This document shows, one piece after another, positions 1 to 9,092 of a stretch of 64,000 nucleotides of DNA (positions are counted from its first letter, which is position 1; every line of letters begins with the position of its first letter). Source of the stretch: an uncultured Acetatifactor sp. (GTDB taxonomy: Bacteria > Bacillota > Clostridia > Lachnospirales > Lachnospiraceae); assembly GCA_910578185.1 (NCBI GenBank), contig CAJTPN010000001.1:112005-176004 (forward strand), written 5' to 3'. A program made the translations under genes and the position numbers. Below the pieces are notes generated by a model. That model did not search any database and was not told where the DNA came from. It was given only the letters and a program-made list of their open reading frames with translations.

Positions 1-1
1 T

Positions 2-1411
2 ATGGGCAGAAAAGATAAGAGACTTTGGACGGACAGAGGACAGGGTGACAGGATCCGTTTTCGTCAGTTTGACAGCGCCTATGAGGAGGCGGAATATATA
101 GCGGGTGATCTGGCAAAGTGCGTTGGGAAGGGAGGTATGAAATACGGTGATTGTGCGGTGCTTTTCCGTACCAACGCACAGGCTCGTCTTCTGGAAGAAC
201 GCATGATTATGGAAGGTGTGCCATATAATGTGGTAGGAGGTACCAATTTCTATTCCCGAATGGAGATCAAAGACATTCTGGCATATCTGAAAACCATTGA
301 TAACGGTTATGACGAAGTGGCGCTTCGGCGTATTGTCAATGTGCCTAAGAGAGGGATTGGCAATGCAACGCTGGAAAAGCTAGAGGATTATGCAAAGCTG
401 CACGATATAGGCCTCTGTGAGGCGATGGAACATGCGGATGACGTGATGGGGTTGGGAAAGGCAGCTTCCAGGCTGCGGCCCTTTGTGACACTCATTGGCA
501 AACTTCGGGAATCATGTAGCAGTGGGCAAATGACCGTGGCGGACTTGATCAGGGAGGTGGTCAGACAGATAGAATATGAGGATTATCTTCAGGATTATGA
601 GGAAGAGGGGGCTGAGGACAGGCTGGCAAATGTGGATGAACTGATCACAAAGGCAGTGAACTATGAGCAAACCCATGTTGAGGCGACCCTGACGGATTTT
701 CTGGGGGAAGTGGCCCTGGTGGCTGAAATCGACAATGTGGACGATGGCGATGACAGAGTTTTGCTGATGACGCTGCATTCCGCAAAGGGACTGGAATTTA
801 CAAATGTATATCTTGCGGGTATGGAGGATGGGCTGTTTCCGGGATATAAGACGATAAATGCAGAGGACCCTTCCGAGATGGAAGAAGAGCGCCGGCTGGC
901 TTACGTGGGAATTACCAGGGCGAAAGATCGATTGACTTTATCCTGTGCCAAGATGCGAATGCTTCGGGGAGAGACGCAGTATAATCCTGTCAGCCGTTTT
1001 GTACAGGAGATTCCCTCCGAACTGCTGGACGGAGGCGCAAAGAGACAGAGATACAAAGAAGACAATCCCAGGAAAGTGGGGGACACCACTAAAAGAGAGA
1101 CACATGCAGAATATGATTTTCGCCCTAAGGCGGTTCCGCGTGTGAAGGATGCGGTCAAACCGGACAAACCTTTTATTGCAAAAGGAATTGGCAGCCTGAA
1201 CCAGTTGGCGGGAATTTCCAAGGGAATGCCTTTTCAGGCGCCGGAGGGACTTTCTTACGGCGTGGGAGATCGGGTTTCCCATATCAAGTATGGGGAGGGA
1301 AGCGTTCTGCAAATTGACCAGGAACCCAGGGATTACAAGGTAATGGTACATTTTGATAAGTGCGGACAGAAAATAATGTACGCATCCTTTGCAAAATTGA
1401 AAAGATTGTAG
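2..1411 (+). CDS. pcrA: ATP-dependent DNA helicase PcrA/UvrD, C-terminal part (5' end outside window)
   Basis: Superfamily 1A 3'-5' DNA helicase that acts in nucleotide excision repair and replication restart in the cytoplasm. The reading frame is already open at the window edge and the visible 469 residues begin inside the helicase, so the ATG at position 2 is internal and the true start lies upstream. Visible signatures are VLLMTLHSAKGLEF (motif V region, about residues 255-268), EEERRLAYVGITRAKDRL (motif VI, about 297-314), and a C-terminal Tudor-like tail GDRVSHIKYGEGSVLQID typical of PcrA. The reading frame is intact to the TAG stop. The helicase core is recognised with high confidence; PcrA rather than UvrD is chosen from the Gram-positive context and the tail. 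Confidence 0.93.
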   Translation: MGRKDKRLWTDRGQGDRIRFRQFDSAYEEAEYIAGDLAKCVGKGGMKYGDCAVLFRTNAQARLLEERMIMEGVPYNVVGGTNFYSRMEIKDILAYLKTIDNGYDEVALRRIVNVPKRGIGNATLEKLEDYAKLHDIGLCEAMEHADDVMGLGKAASRLRPFVTLIGKLRESCSSGQMTVADLIREVVRQIEYEDYLQDYEEEGAEDRLANVDELITKAVNYEQTHVEATLTDFLGEVALVAEIDNVDDGDDRVLLMTLHSAKGLEFTNVYLAGMEDGLFPGYKTINAEDPSEMEEERRLAYVGITRAKDRLTLSCAKMRMLRGETQYNPVSRFVQEIPSELLDGGAKRQRYKEDNPRKVGDTTKRETHAEYDFRPKAVPRVKDAVKPDKPFIAKGIGSLNQLAGISKGMPFQAPEGLSYGVGDRVSHIKYGEGSVLQIDQEPRDYKVMVHFDKCGQKIMYASFAKLKRL

Positions 1412-1428
1412 TAATTTTGAAGCGGATG

Positions 1429-1437
1429 TGATATAAT
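1429..1437 (+). promoter_or_regulatory. Extended -10 promoter upstream of the small membrane protein and rlmD
   Basis: TGaTATAAT is a perfect extended -10 (TG at 1429-1430, TATAAT at 1432-1437) in the 131-base gap after the pcrA stop. No good -35 is visible at 16-18 bases, as expected for extended -10 promoters. It would drive 1543-3331. Confidence 0.55.
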
Positions 1438-1542
1438 GTACTTGTATGATTTGATAGCCGTGCTAATGTGTAAAATGCAGTGCGGTTGTAACTACAGAAT
1501 AGAAAGAAGGGGCAGATGAGCTGCCGGCATGGAGGTAATCTT

Positions 1543-1812
1543 ATGAACAAGATTGAGAATTTAATCGATATGGCAAAGCTGAACGATTTCCTTAAGAAAA
1601 AGGAAGACGAAAAGAAGGAAGGCAATGTAATAGTATGGGTGCTGGCGATCATAGGTGCCATTACTGCTGTGGCCGCTATTGCCTATGCGGTTTACCGTTA
1701 TCTGAATCCTCGTTATTTGGATGATTTTGAGGATGAATTCGAAGATGAATTTGAAGACGAAGAGGCAGAGGATGATGAGGACGACTTCTTCGTAGATGAG
1801 GGAGAAAACTGA
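1543..1812 (+). CDS. Small single-pass membrane protein with acidic C-terminal tail
   Basis: Predicted 89-residue protein of unknown function. The start is ATG 1543 because GGAGG lies at 1531-1535 with ideal spacing; an in-frame ATG at 1516 is less well placed. Residues 1-27 are charged and probably helical, residues about 29-51 form one hydrophobic transmembrane segment (VWVLAIIGAITAVAAIAYAV), and residues 60-89 are almost entirely Asp/Glu with an FEDE repeat. The tail would probably face the outside if the lysine-rich N-terminus is cytoplasmic. Its stop lies four bases before the methyltransferase start, so the two genes are probably co-transcribed. I do not recognise a named family; similar small DEDE-tailed proteins occur in Lachnospiraceae genomes. 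Coding status is supported by the RBS and composition only. Confidence 0.75.
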   Translation: MNKIENLIDMAKLNDFLKKKEDEKKEGNVIVWVLAIIGAITAVAAIAYAVYRYLNPRYLDDFEDEFEDEFEDEEAEDDEDDFFVDEGEN

Positions 1813-1816
1813 ATCC

Positions 1817-3331
1817 ATGAAAAAGGGACAGGTATATGAGGCGATTGTTGATAGAGTAGACTTCCCAAACAAAGGTATAGTGTATGCAGGGGAGGAAATC
1901 GCCGTTGTAAAGAACTGCCTGCCCGGTCAGACGATAAGGTTCCGTGTCAATAAAGTGAGAAAGGGGAAGGCGGAAGGCCAACTTCTTGAGGTGCTGAAAC
2001 AGTCACCTTTGGAGATTGGCCCACCGTGTTCTCATTTTGGCGTATGCGGAGGATGTGCTTATCTGGCGCTTCCGTACCGGCAACAGCTGGCATTAAAGGG
2101 AGATCAGGTGAAGCGGCTCCTGGCTCCCTGTCTGAACAGGCAGTTAAAACAGTGGAACTGGGAGGGAATAAAGGGAAGCCCCGTGACCTATGAGTATCGA
2201 AATAAGATGGAATTTTCCTTCGGAGATGAAATAAAGGACGGCCCCCTTGCACTTGGCATGCATAAGAGGGGCAGCTTTTATGATGTGGTGACGGTGAAAG
2301 GGTGTCAAATTGTGGACCAGGATTATCGCCTGATCTTGGGGACGGTGCTGGAATACTTTGCACCTGATAGCGTTGGCTTGCGGGTGAGACATTTTCACAG
2401 GCTGCGTCATGAGGGATATCTGCGTCATCTGTTGGTGCGGAAGGCTTCTCATACGGGTGAAATCCTGGTAGCCCTGGTAACTACGTCCAGGGATCCATGG
2501 GGCAGGCCCAAGGAGGAGATCTCCAAGGTAAGTGACTGGGAAGAGAGAGCCGTTATGACGGAGGAAGTGTTGTTGGAAGGTTTTCTGGACAGGCTTATGG
2601 CTTTGGAGAAGGGCGGAATGCTGGGGGGACGTTTTGCGGGAATCCTGCATATTGTCAATGATTCTCAGGCGGATGTGGTGCAAAGCGACCGTACCCATGT
2701 GCTGTATGGGAAGGATTATTTTTATGAGGAACTATTAGGATTAAAGTTTAAGGTGTCGGTTTTCTCTTTTTTTCAGACAAATTCCTATGGCGCGGAAGTG
2801 TTGTATGAGACAGTACGGGAATATATCGGAGATTTGGGCACTGATGCTTTGGACGGCAGACCGGACAAGGTGGTGTTTGACCTGTACAGCGGCACGGGGA
2901 CTATTGCGCAGCTTCTGGCGCCTGTGGCAGGAAAGGTTATCGGTGTGGAAATCGTGGAGGAGGCGGTTCTTGCGGCTCGTAAAAACGCCCGGGAGAATGG
3001 ACTAGATAATTGTGAGTTTATTGCCGGAGATGTGCTGAAGGTGTTGGATGCTATAGAAGAGAAACCGGATTTTATCATATTGGATCCTCCAAGGGACGGC
3101 GTTCATCCCAAGGCTCTTTCCAGGATTATCGCGTATGGCGTTGAGCGAATTGTATACATATCCTGCAAGCCGACCAGTCTTGTGAGAGACTTGGATATGT
3201 TTCTGGAAGGGGGATATCTCGTGGAGAAGGCGGTAGCGATTGATCAGTTTCCGTGGACCGCAAACGTGGAGACGGTTTGTCTGCTTTCGAGAGAGCACAC
3301 ACCGCAGAGGGAGATAGGAAGTCTCTCTTGA
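1817..3331 (+). CDS. rlmD: 23S rRNA (uracil-C5)-methyltransferase, RlmD/TrmA family
   Basis: S-adenosylmethionine-dependent enzyme that forms 5-methyluridine in 23S rRNA. The start is ATG 1817, just after the preceding stop; an in-frame upstream GTG/ATG region (1796) overlaps that gene. An N-terminal TRAM-like RNA-binding part (about 1-60) precedes the iron-sulfur motif CSHFGVCGGC (about residues 66-75). The SAM-binding motif VFDLYSGTGTIAQ and FIILDPPRDGVHPKAL follow, and the catalytic cysteine sits in VYISCKP near the C-terminus. At 504 residues it is longer than E. coli RlmD (about 430); the extra length is mid-protein around the RNA-binding region. Firmicutes often have RlmCD-type dual-specificity enzymes, so the exact target uridine (747 and/or 1939) cannot be decided here. 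Confidence 0.92.
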   Translation: MKKGQVYEAIVDRVDFPNKGIVYAGEEIAVVKNCLPGQTIRFRVNKVRKGKAEGQLLEVLKQSPLEIGPPCSHFGVCGGCAYLALPYRQQLALKGDQVKRLLAPCLNRQLKQWNWEGIKGSPVTYEYRNKMEFSFGDEIKDGPLALGMHKRGSFYDVVTVKGCQIVDQDYRLILGTVLEYFAPDSVGLRVRHFHRLRHEGYLRHLLVRKASHTGEILVALVTTSRDPWGRPKEEISKVSDWEERAVMTEEVLLEGFLDRLMALEKGGMLGGRFAGILHIVNDSQADVVQSDRTHVLYGKDYFYEELLGLKFKVSVFSFFQTNSYGAEVLYETVREYIGDLGTDALDGRPDKVVFDLYSGTGTIAQLLAPVAGKVIGVEIVEEAVLAARKNARENGLDNCEFIAGDVLKVLDAIEEKPDFIILDPPRDGVHPKALSRIIAYGVERIVYISCKPTSLVRDLDMFLEGGYLVEKAVAIDQFPWTANVETVCLLSREHTPQREIGSLS

Positions 3332-3370
3332 GGGAGGGCTGTGGAATGGTATCGGGGGCAAAGGGTAAAA

Positions 3371-4462
3371 ATGAAAAAAAAGATACAAAACAGGATATTG
3401 GTGGCGGACGATGGGGAGGTAAACCGTGAGCTGCTGCGCAGTATGCTGGAAGATGACTATATTGTGGAGATGGCGGAAGACGGAGAGCAGGCATTGAAGA
3501 AGCTGGAGAAATATCTGGATGAATCTGTGGCGCTTCTGCTGGATCTGCATATGCCTAAGTTGGATGGATACGCTGTGATTGCCCGGATGAAAGAGAAAGG
3601 GTGGATGAGCAAAATCCCGGTGCTTATTATAAGCGGCGAGGGGGCTGCAGAGGTGGAGAACAAATGTTTTGAACTGGGGGCCTTGGACTTTATCAGGAAG
3701 CCCTTCAACACATATGTGGTCAAGAATAGAATCAGGAATACAGTAGAACTGTTTGTCTACAAGAATCAACTGGAACAGGAAGTGGAGAGGCAGACAAAGG
3801 CACTGAAAAAACAGAAACAAATTATTGATATACAGGCCGAGCGGCTTAAAAAAGAAAATTCGTTTAATAACCTGATGATGCAGTATCGCTGCGCCATTAT
3901 GGAGGTTGAGACCAAATTTAAGGTGTTGAACGAGGAATTTTCTCAGGAGTATAATCGAAATCCTTTTGAGTCTATGTCCACCAGGCTGAAGTCGCCGGAG
4001 AGTATCTTTGAAAAGCTTCTCAGGAAAGGATATCCCATATCGGTGAAGAATGTGGAAAAGCATTTGGCCGATGTGGCGGGGGTGCGTGTGATCTGTTCTT
4101 TTCCGGATGACATTTACCGCCTGGCGGAGATGATCAGCAATCAGGATGATATCATTGTGCTGGAAGAGAAGGATTATATCAAAAATCCCAAAGAAAACGG
4201 TTACAGAAGCCTGCATCTGATTTTGGATATACCAATTTTTATGTCAAACGAGAAAAAGTATATGAAGGTGGAGGTGCAGTTTCGCACCATTGCCATGGAC
4301 TTCTGGGCCAGCTTGGAGCACAAGTTAAAGTATAAGAAAAACGTGAAAAATGCGGAAGAAATTGTGGCGCAGCTGAAAGAATGCGCCGAGTCAATAGGAA
4401 GTCTGGATTATCGGATGATGAAGATCAGGGATAAGATTGACAGCGACAGATGTGAAAAGTGA
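3371..4462 (+). CDS. Receiver domain fused to RelA/SpoT-type (p)ppGpp synthetase
   Basis: Predicted 363-residue soluble protein combining a CheY-like receiver with a small alarmone synthetase domain. The receiver (about 8-125) has the acidic pair D13/D14, phospho-acceptor D58 in LLLDLHMP, Ser88 at the switch position and Lys110 in FIRKPFN. A charged coiled coil (about 128-165) links it to the synthetase (about 170-325), which keeps STRLKSPESIFEKLLRKG, DVAGVRV, GYRSLH and EVQFRTIAMDFWASLEHKL, i.e. the residues used by RelP/RelQ enzymes. No HD hydrolase or TGS/ACT domain is present. ATG 3371 is preferred; a GTG at 3341 is in frame but sits only about two bases after its purine-rich stretch. It is 18 bases upstream of the MoxR gene and probably heads that operon. 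Phosphorylation-controlled alarmone synthesis is an inference; no cognate kinase is adjacent. Confidence 0.88.
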   Translation: MKKKIQNRILVADDGEVNRELLRSMLEDDYIVEMAEDGEQALKKLEKYLDESVALLLDLHMPKLDGYAVIARMKEKGWMSKIPVLIISGEGAAEVENKCFELGALDFIRKPFNTYVVKNRIRNTVELFVYKNQLEQEVERQTKALKKQKQIIDIQAERLKKENSFNNLMMQYRCAIMEVETKFKVLNEEFSQEYNRNPFESMSTRLKSPESIFEKLLRKGYPISVKNVEKHLADVAGVRVICSFPDDIYRLAEMISNQDDIIVLEEKDYIKNPKENGYRSLHLILDIPIFMSNEKKYMKVEVQFRTIAMDFWASLEHKLKYKKNVKNAEEIVAQLKECAESIGSLDYRMMKIRDKIDSDRCEK

Positions 4463-4480
4463 AGGGAGGGGAGGGATAGA

Positions 4481-5422
4481 TTGCAATATCGTGAAAAGGC
4501 GGAGAAGGTAGTGGAACAGGTGGGCAGCGTCATCCTCGGAAAGGAGCGGGAAGTCAGGGAAACCATGTTGGTAATGTTGGCGGCCGGACATATTCTTCTG
4601 GAAGATATTCCCGGAGTGGGGAAGACAACGCTGGCACTTGCCTTTTCCAAGGCCATGAAGCTTGACTACAAAAGAGTTCAGTTTACCCCGGATGTGATGC
4701 CTTCCGATCTGACCGGTTTTTCGGTTTATCACAGGGAGGAAGAGAAATTCATATATCAGCCCGGCAGTGTATTTTGCAATCTGCTTTTGGCGGACGAGAT
4801 TAATCGAACTTCTCCCAAAACTCAGTCGGCTTTGCTGGAAGTGATGGAGGAAAGGAAATGCACGGTGGAAGGAATTACCAGGGTGGTTCCCAGCCCCTTT
4901 TTGGTGATTGCCACACAGAATCCTTCCGGCAGTACGGGGACGCAGTATCTTCCGGATGCTCAGGTAGATCGCTTTATGGTTGCCATGTCCCTTGGCTATC
5001 CGGACTTTGACAGTGAACTTGCCATGGCTAAATCCGTGGGAAGAGAGGACCGGCTGGAGAGAATAGAGCCAGTGTTGGAGCGGAGCGGATTGTTGGAAAT
5101 GCAGGAAGAAATTCACAAGGTTGCCGTCAGGGAAGAATTGTATCAATATATTCTGCGGCTGATTACCGCCACAAGGACTCATCCCTATCTGGAAAGGGGC
5201 GCCAGTCCCAGAGCAACCATTGCACTGGTGAAAATGGCTAAAGCCAGCGCCTGGCTGGAAGGCAGAGATTATGTGATTCCCAATGATGTCAAGGGACAGT
5301 TTCCCTATGTGGTTTCTCATCGGATTCTGCCTGGCACGGCGGCCAGGATGGAGAATAAGTCCAGGGATCAGATTCTTGCCGAAATAGTGGAGCGGGTGGA
5401 GAAGCCTCCTATGGGAGTGTAA
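4481..5422 (+). CDS. MoxR-family AAA+ ATPase
   Basis: AAA+ ATPase of the MoxR family, chaperone-like enzymes that usually act with a DUF58/VWA partner on envelope or metal-enzyme assembly. The start is TTG 4481, preceded by a strong GGGAGGGG. Walker A is GVGKTT (residues 45-50), Walker B LLLADE (101-106), with sensor-1 ATQNPSG and the arginine-containing LPDAQVDRF segment downstream. At 313 residues it has the normal MoxR length. It lies 4 bases before the DUF58 gene and 18 bases after the receiver-synthetase gene, so it is almost certainly in the same transcript. The client is unknown. Confidence 0.93.
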   Translation: MQYREKAEKVVEQVGSVILGKEREVRETMLVMLAAGHILLEDIPGVGKTTLALAFSKAMKLDYKRVQFTPDVMPSDLTGFSVYHREEEKFIYQPGSVFCNLLLADEINRTSPKTQSALLEVMEERKCTVEGITRVVPSPFLVIATQNPSGSTGTQYLPDAQVDRFMVAMSLGYPDFDSELAMAKSVGREDRLERIEPVLERSGLLEMQEEIHKVAVREELYQYILRLITATRTHPYLERGASPRATIALVKMAKASAWLEGRDYVIPNDVKGQFPYVVSHRILPGTAARMENKSRDQILAEIVERVEKPPMGV

Positions 5423-5426
5423 CGGG

Positions 5427-6506
5427 ATGAAGAAATTGGGATTTATTCTCTCGTGTCTCTTTATCTGGTATCTTGCCGGGATGTATCGTTATCCGCCGCT
5501 TATGATTTTGGCACAACTGGAACTGATTTTTTTTCTGGTCTCTTTTTTTCTGTCGCGATATTTCAGAAGCAGGCTTGCGGTGGAAGTGCTGCGGCAAAGC
5601 GATACTGCGGAAAAAGGGACACAGTTTACATGTATAATCAGAGCGTATAACAGAGGTAAGCTTCCTGTCAGCAATTTTAGAATCCGGCTCTGGTACGGCT
5701 ATGGACAGGAACTGCGGCCTGAGATGAGGCATGTCTATGGCGGCAGCGAGAGTGGGGAGAATCTTCTTCGGCTGGAACTTTCTGGCAAATATTGCGGAAT
5801 GATACATCTGAAGATGAGCCGACTGAGGGTTTACGATTATTTGAATTTGTTTTCCGCCTCCAAGAAACTGAATGAAGAGATGTGGATTGCGGTTTTTCCG
5901 CAGGAGAAGGGGCTTCAACTGGAACTGCCGTCCCTCTGTTATCAGGAGAGTAATCTGCCCCAGGAGTTGCGTGTGGGAAATGGTGAGGAGACCCGCAACG
6001 AGATCAGGCAGCTTCGTGAATACCGCACAGGCGACTCCAACCGTTATATCCATTGGAATCAAAGCGCCAGGATGGGACAGCTGTGGGTGAAGGAATATGA
6101 GAAAGAGACAGATTATAAGGTTTTGCTGTTTCTGGATTTGGATGGGATCTGGGAGGCAAAGATATCCGGGCGAGATCATTTTTATGAACTCTTGTCCGCT
6201 TTGCTTTTGGGGCTTTTGCGGAAATCGGCCGCAGTCAGAGTATGCTGGTACGACGGAGAGCGGAAATGCTTTGTAAATGAGGAGGCCACAAATAAGTCGC
6301 AGTGCAGGGATATCCTGCTAATGCTTTATCGTATGGGATGGAAAGCATGGGATCCGAAGGATCGGCAGCAGGCGGAAAATTATCCTCTGAAAGGCACGTT
6401 TAAACTGGATATGAAATTGTGCTGGTATTGGAACGGAACCCTTATCTTTCAGTTTGACGGGGAGGAACTGGATGATCAGATAACTTATAAACAGTTTGTG
6501 ATATGA
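5427..6506 (+). CDS. DUF58 domain protein, membrane anchored
   Basis: Member of the DUF58 family that partners MoxR ATPases. Two hydrophobic stretches at residues about 5-20 and 24-43 anchor it at the N-terminus. The characteristic DUF58 core is ETRNEIRQLREYRTGDSNRY followed by IHWNQSARMGQLWVKEYE (about residues 188-225), then LLFLDLDG, which resembles the start of a VWA fold. Its last four bases overlap the nominal upstream start of the transglutaminase ORF, so the two are translationally linked or at least in one operon. Biochemical function is unknown for this family; a role with the MoxR and transglutaminase neighbours in cell-envelope maintenance is inferred from recurrent gene order. 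Confidence 0.9.
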   Translation: MKKLGFILSCLFIWYLAGMYRYPPLMILAQLELIFFLVSFFLSRYFRSRLAVEVLRQSDTAEKGTQFTCIIRAYNRGKLPVSNFRIRLWYGYGQELRPEMRHVYGGSESGENLLRLELSGKYCGMIHLKMSRLRVYDYLNLFSASKKLNEEMWIAVFPQEKGLQLELPSLCYQESNLPQELRVGNGEETRNEIRQLREYRTGDSNRYIHWNQSARMGQLWVKEYEKETDYKVLLFLDLDGIWEAKISGRDHFYELLSALLLGLLRKSAAVRVCWYDGERKCFVNEEATNKSQCRDILLMLYRMGWKAWDPKDRQQAENYPLKGTFKLDMKLCWYWNGTLIFQFDGEELDDQITYKQFVI

Positions 6507-6556
6507 CGATACTATACTCTGGGTTCCAAATGGCCAAACAAGGGAGGCGCATCGGA

Positions 6557-8887
6557 ATGAATGGCATAGAAATCAGACAAAACCCGAAAGGGGCGGAAGA
6601 TCATAAGAAACGTCCCGTTTCCGTGTTGCTTTTCATGGCTGCGGGAGTGGTGGGCATATTGTCTTTTTTGGTTTCGGCGGAGGCGTTTAATTCCCCTGTC
6701 TGGGCTGTTTATTCGTTGGCAGGCGGGGTTTGTTTTCTTTCCTGGTTTACGTATTATGGTCCTAAGAAAACTTTTGCATGGTTTGCCGCAGGGTTTGTGA
6801 TTGTCTGGGGGGCTGCGCTTGTTCTTCTTTGGGAACCTGTGGGCGGACAGCTTCAACGGATTGTGGATTTTATTGTGATCGGCAAAGTGTCGGAAAAGGT
6901 ATCCATTGCAGAGTCATCTCTTTTGTTAGCTGCGCTGGTTCCCTTTGCTGTGTCCTTGATGGAATTTAAAATAAAGAGTCACGGATGGCTGTCTTTTTTG
7001 ACCATGTTGGCGGTGATGTTCTCACCCATGTGGGGTGTTAGGACCAGTGTCCTTACCATGTTTCTTTTGGCGGTGTTTAAGCTTACCTTTCGCGTTGCCC
7101 AGGGGGTGAATCTTTCAAATGGTAAATTTATGCTGGGAGGAGTGGGGAAATTCACGCTTTCAGGCAAGAGCAGTATCGCGGCTGCACTTATTCTGGTATT
7201 GATTTTTCTGGCCTCTTTTCCTCTGACTCTGTTTTTCTCGGAAGAGCTGTATACGGGTGTTTATGATGTGGAAGGAGGACTCAGGCGGGCACTTTTGCGT
7301 TCTTCCGGCAGGTCTGATGAGCCTGTGACGGGAGGAAAGATCAGCAATGGGAATCATTATCCCACAGGAACGGCACAACTGGAACTGATGGCGTCCGTCA
7401 GACCATCAGAAGTATTGTACCTGAGAGGATTTGAAGGCGGCGAATATCTGGGAGGCAACTGGACTCGGGCCAACGACGAGGAACTGTTTGCCGAGATTAT
7501 TGAAAAGAAGAACTGGCAGGATTGGTCGGGGACTATTGGGATCAGATACAGCGGAATGTATTATCTGATGAATGATTATATGCGGGGAAATGATCCACCC
7601 CGCTCTATTTCATTGAATATCAGGCATTATGGGGGAACGACGGGAAATATTTACGTACCCTATTACAGCCAGCGGACCCATCGTTATTATTATGAAAAGG
7701 AAGACGATGTCTGGTATGATTACGGATATGGCAATACCAGGGAAGGTTATGTTTACCGATATTACGAACAGTCTGATATGGATATTGACTGGGAGAACGT
7801 GTTGTCCAATTTCTCTCTGGAACGGGACTGGTTTATGGAAATGCAGGAGATTTACATGGAAGAAATCAAGACGGCTTACACCAAGGTTCCTGTGCAGCTT
7901 CTTCCCAAACTGACAGGGCTGTGCCGGGAAAATCCACTGACGGAATTAGAGGAGATCACAACGTTCATCCTTTATACCTTGCAGAATAATTCTTCTTATA
8001 CTTTGACACCGGGCTGGGCGCCGTTAAACGAAGATATTGTAGATTACTTTCTGTTTGAGGGCAACAGGGGATTCTGTGAGCATTATGCGGTGACAGCCAC
8101 ATTGATGTATCGGCTATACGGAATTCCAGCAAGGTATGCCACTGGTTATATGGTATTGCCGGATGCGTTTGAAGAGCAGCAGGAGGGTGGCTGGAGGGCG
8201 ATTGTAACGGATGAATCCGCTCATGCCTGGGTGGAAATTTTTCTGAGGGATTACGGCTGGACGCCTGTGGAGGTGCCGCCTGCCGCAGACGGGAGCAGTG
8301 TGGCGGTATATCCGGGATTTGACGATCTGGTATTTCACCGGGTGGCGGAAGCTAATGATTGGAATCAGGAAACGATCCGGGATGCCCAAAAGCCTATGTC
8401 CTGGCAGAGCAGTGATGGAGGTAATTTTACCGTAAAGGATAACTTTTTATTAGATTTAAAAGAAGCGTTGGGGAAATATGAGCAGTGGCTTTATATTCTT
8501 TTGGCGTGTGTACTGTATTTTTTGTGTCTGCTGCCGATGATTCTGGAATATGGGCGGCTATGTCGTTTTGACAGGATGAAAAAGGCAGGATGCAGGCGAG
8601 TGTTTTCGAGGCTTTTACAGATGCTTCGGTTTGGAGGTATTCTGGAAGGATATGACGGGACGGAGGAGGATTTTGCGGAAAAGCTTTGCAGAGAGACTGC
8701 CGTCTCCAGCGAGGATGTGGCCAGGATGCGGGATATTGTAAGTCAGGCCGCATATGGCACCAGGGCGCCCGAACCGCATGAAGAGGATTATGTATTAAAA
8801 ATGTATACATGCTTTGCAAAAAGGGTATACGCAACATTAAGTTGGCACAGAAAGCTGATTTTTCGATATTGGAAGGCATTTTATTAA
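6557..8887 (+). CDS. Polytopic membrane protein with transglutaminase-like domain (TgpA type)
   Basis: 776-residue membrane protein with seven or so N-terminal transmembrane helices (residues about 15-240), a long extracytoplasmic transglutaminase-like domain and one further helix near 640-660 before a cytoplasmic tail. The papain-like core is visible: Cys507 in GFCEHYA and His556 in SAHAWVEI, followed by GWTPVEVPP where an acidic third residue is expected. Such proteins are regularly encoded after moxR and DUF58 genes. The start is taken as ATG 6557, with GGGAGG at 6542-6547; in-frame ATGs at 6503 and 6530 lack comparable sites. The substrate is unknown; crosslinking, hydrolysis or peptide cleavage at the cell surface are all possible. 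Confidence 0.9.
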   Translation: MNGIEIRQNPKGAEDHKKRPVSVLLFMAAGVVGILSFLVSAEAFNSPVWAVYSLAGGVCFLSWFTYYGPKKTFAWFAAGFVIVWGAALVLLWEPVGGQLQRIVDFIVIGKVSEKVSIAESSLLLAALVPFAVSLMEFKIKSHGWLSFLTMLAVMFSPMWGVRTSVLTMFLLAVFKLTFRVAQGVNLSNGKFMLGGVGKFTLSGKSSIAAALILVLIFLASFPLTLFFSEELYTGVYDVEGGLRRALLRSSGRSDEPVTGGKISNGNHYPTGTAQLELMASVRPSEVLYLRGFEGGEYLGGNWTRANDEELFAEIIEKKNWQDWSGTIGIRYSGMYYLMNDYMRGNDPPRSISLNIRHYGGTTGNIYVPYYSQRTHRYYYEKEDDVWYDYGYGNTREGYVYRYYEQSDMDIDWENVLSNFSLERDWFMEMQEIYMEEIKTAYTKVPVQLLPKLTGLCRENPLTELEEITTFILYTLQNNSSYTLTPGWAPLNEDIVDYFLFEGNRGFCEHYAVTATLMYRLYGIPARYATGYMVLPDAFEEQQEGGWRAIVTDESAHAWVEIFLRDYGWTPVEVPPAADGSSVAVYPGFDDLVFHRVAEANDWNQETIRDAQKPMSWQSSDGGNFTVKDNFLLDLKEALGKYEQWLYILLACVLYFLCLLPMILEYGRLCRFDRMKKAGCRRVFSRLLQMLRFGGILEGYDGTEEDFAEKLCRETAVSSEDVARMRDIVSQAAYGTRAPEPHEEDYVLKMYTCFAKRVYATLSWHRKLIFRYWKAFY

Positions 8888-8915
8888 TATAGGATAGTTG
8901 AGAAAGAGAGCAGAG

Positions 8916-9089
8916 ATGAACAGGTTTGAGTATATTGTAGTAGAAATTGACGGAGATTATGCACATTTGAAACGAACGGATATTGAATCGGAGGAGATGA
9001 AGCTGGTGGCCAGGGCGCTGCTTCCTCCCGAAATCACCGAGGGGACCAGGCTTTTGTATGAGTGGATGAGCTACAGTGTGATGGAGTGA
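8916..9089 (+). CDS. Small DUF3006-like protein
   Basis: 57-residue predicted cytoplasmic protein, MNRFEYIVVEIDGDYAHLKR at its start, with a short beta-rich pattern and LLPPEITEGTRLLYEW. The IDGDYA...LLP...EGT..L pattern resembles the DUF3006 family of small proteins, but the match is by eye and weak. A TTG at 8898 would add six residues. It sits 28 bases after the transglutaminase gene and three bases before the GT8 gene, so it is probably co-transcribed with both. Function unknown. Confidence 0.7.
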   Translation: MNRFEYIVVEIDGDYAHLKRTDIESEEMKLVARALLPPEITEGTRLLYEWMSYSVME

Positions 9090-9092
9090 GAG

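Noticed and set aside
1720..1800. GATGAATT-like repeat in the small membrane protein as a DNA repeat element
   Set aside because: Explained by codons for the Asp/Glu-rich tail.
3002..4216. Long minus-strand ORF of 404 codons
   Set aside because: Antisense to the rRNA methyltransferase end and the receiver-synthetase gene, with no ribosome binding site and no recognisable protein pattern.
4391..5320. Minus-strand ORF of 309 codons inside the MoxR gene
   Set aside because: Antisense to a convincing AAA+ ATPase; no start signals.
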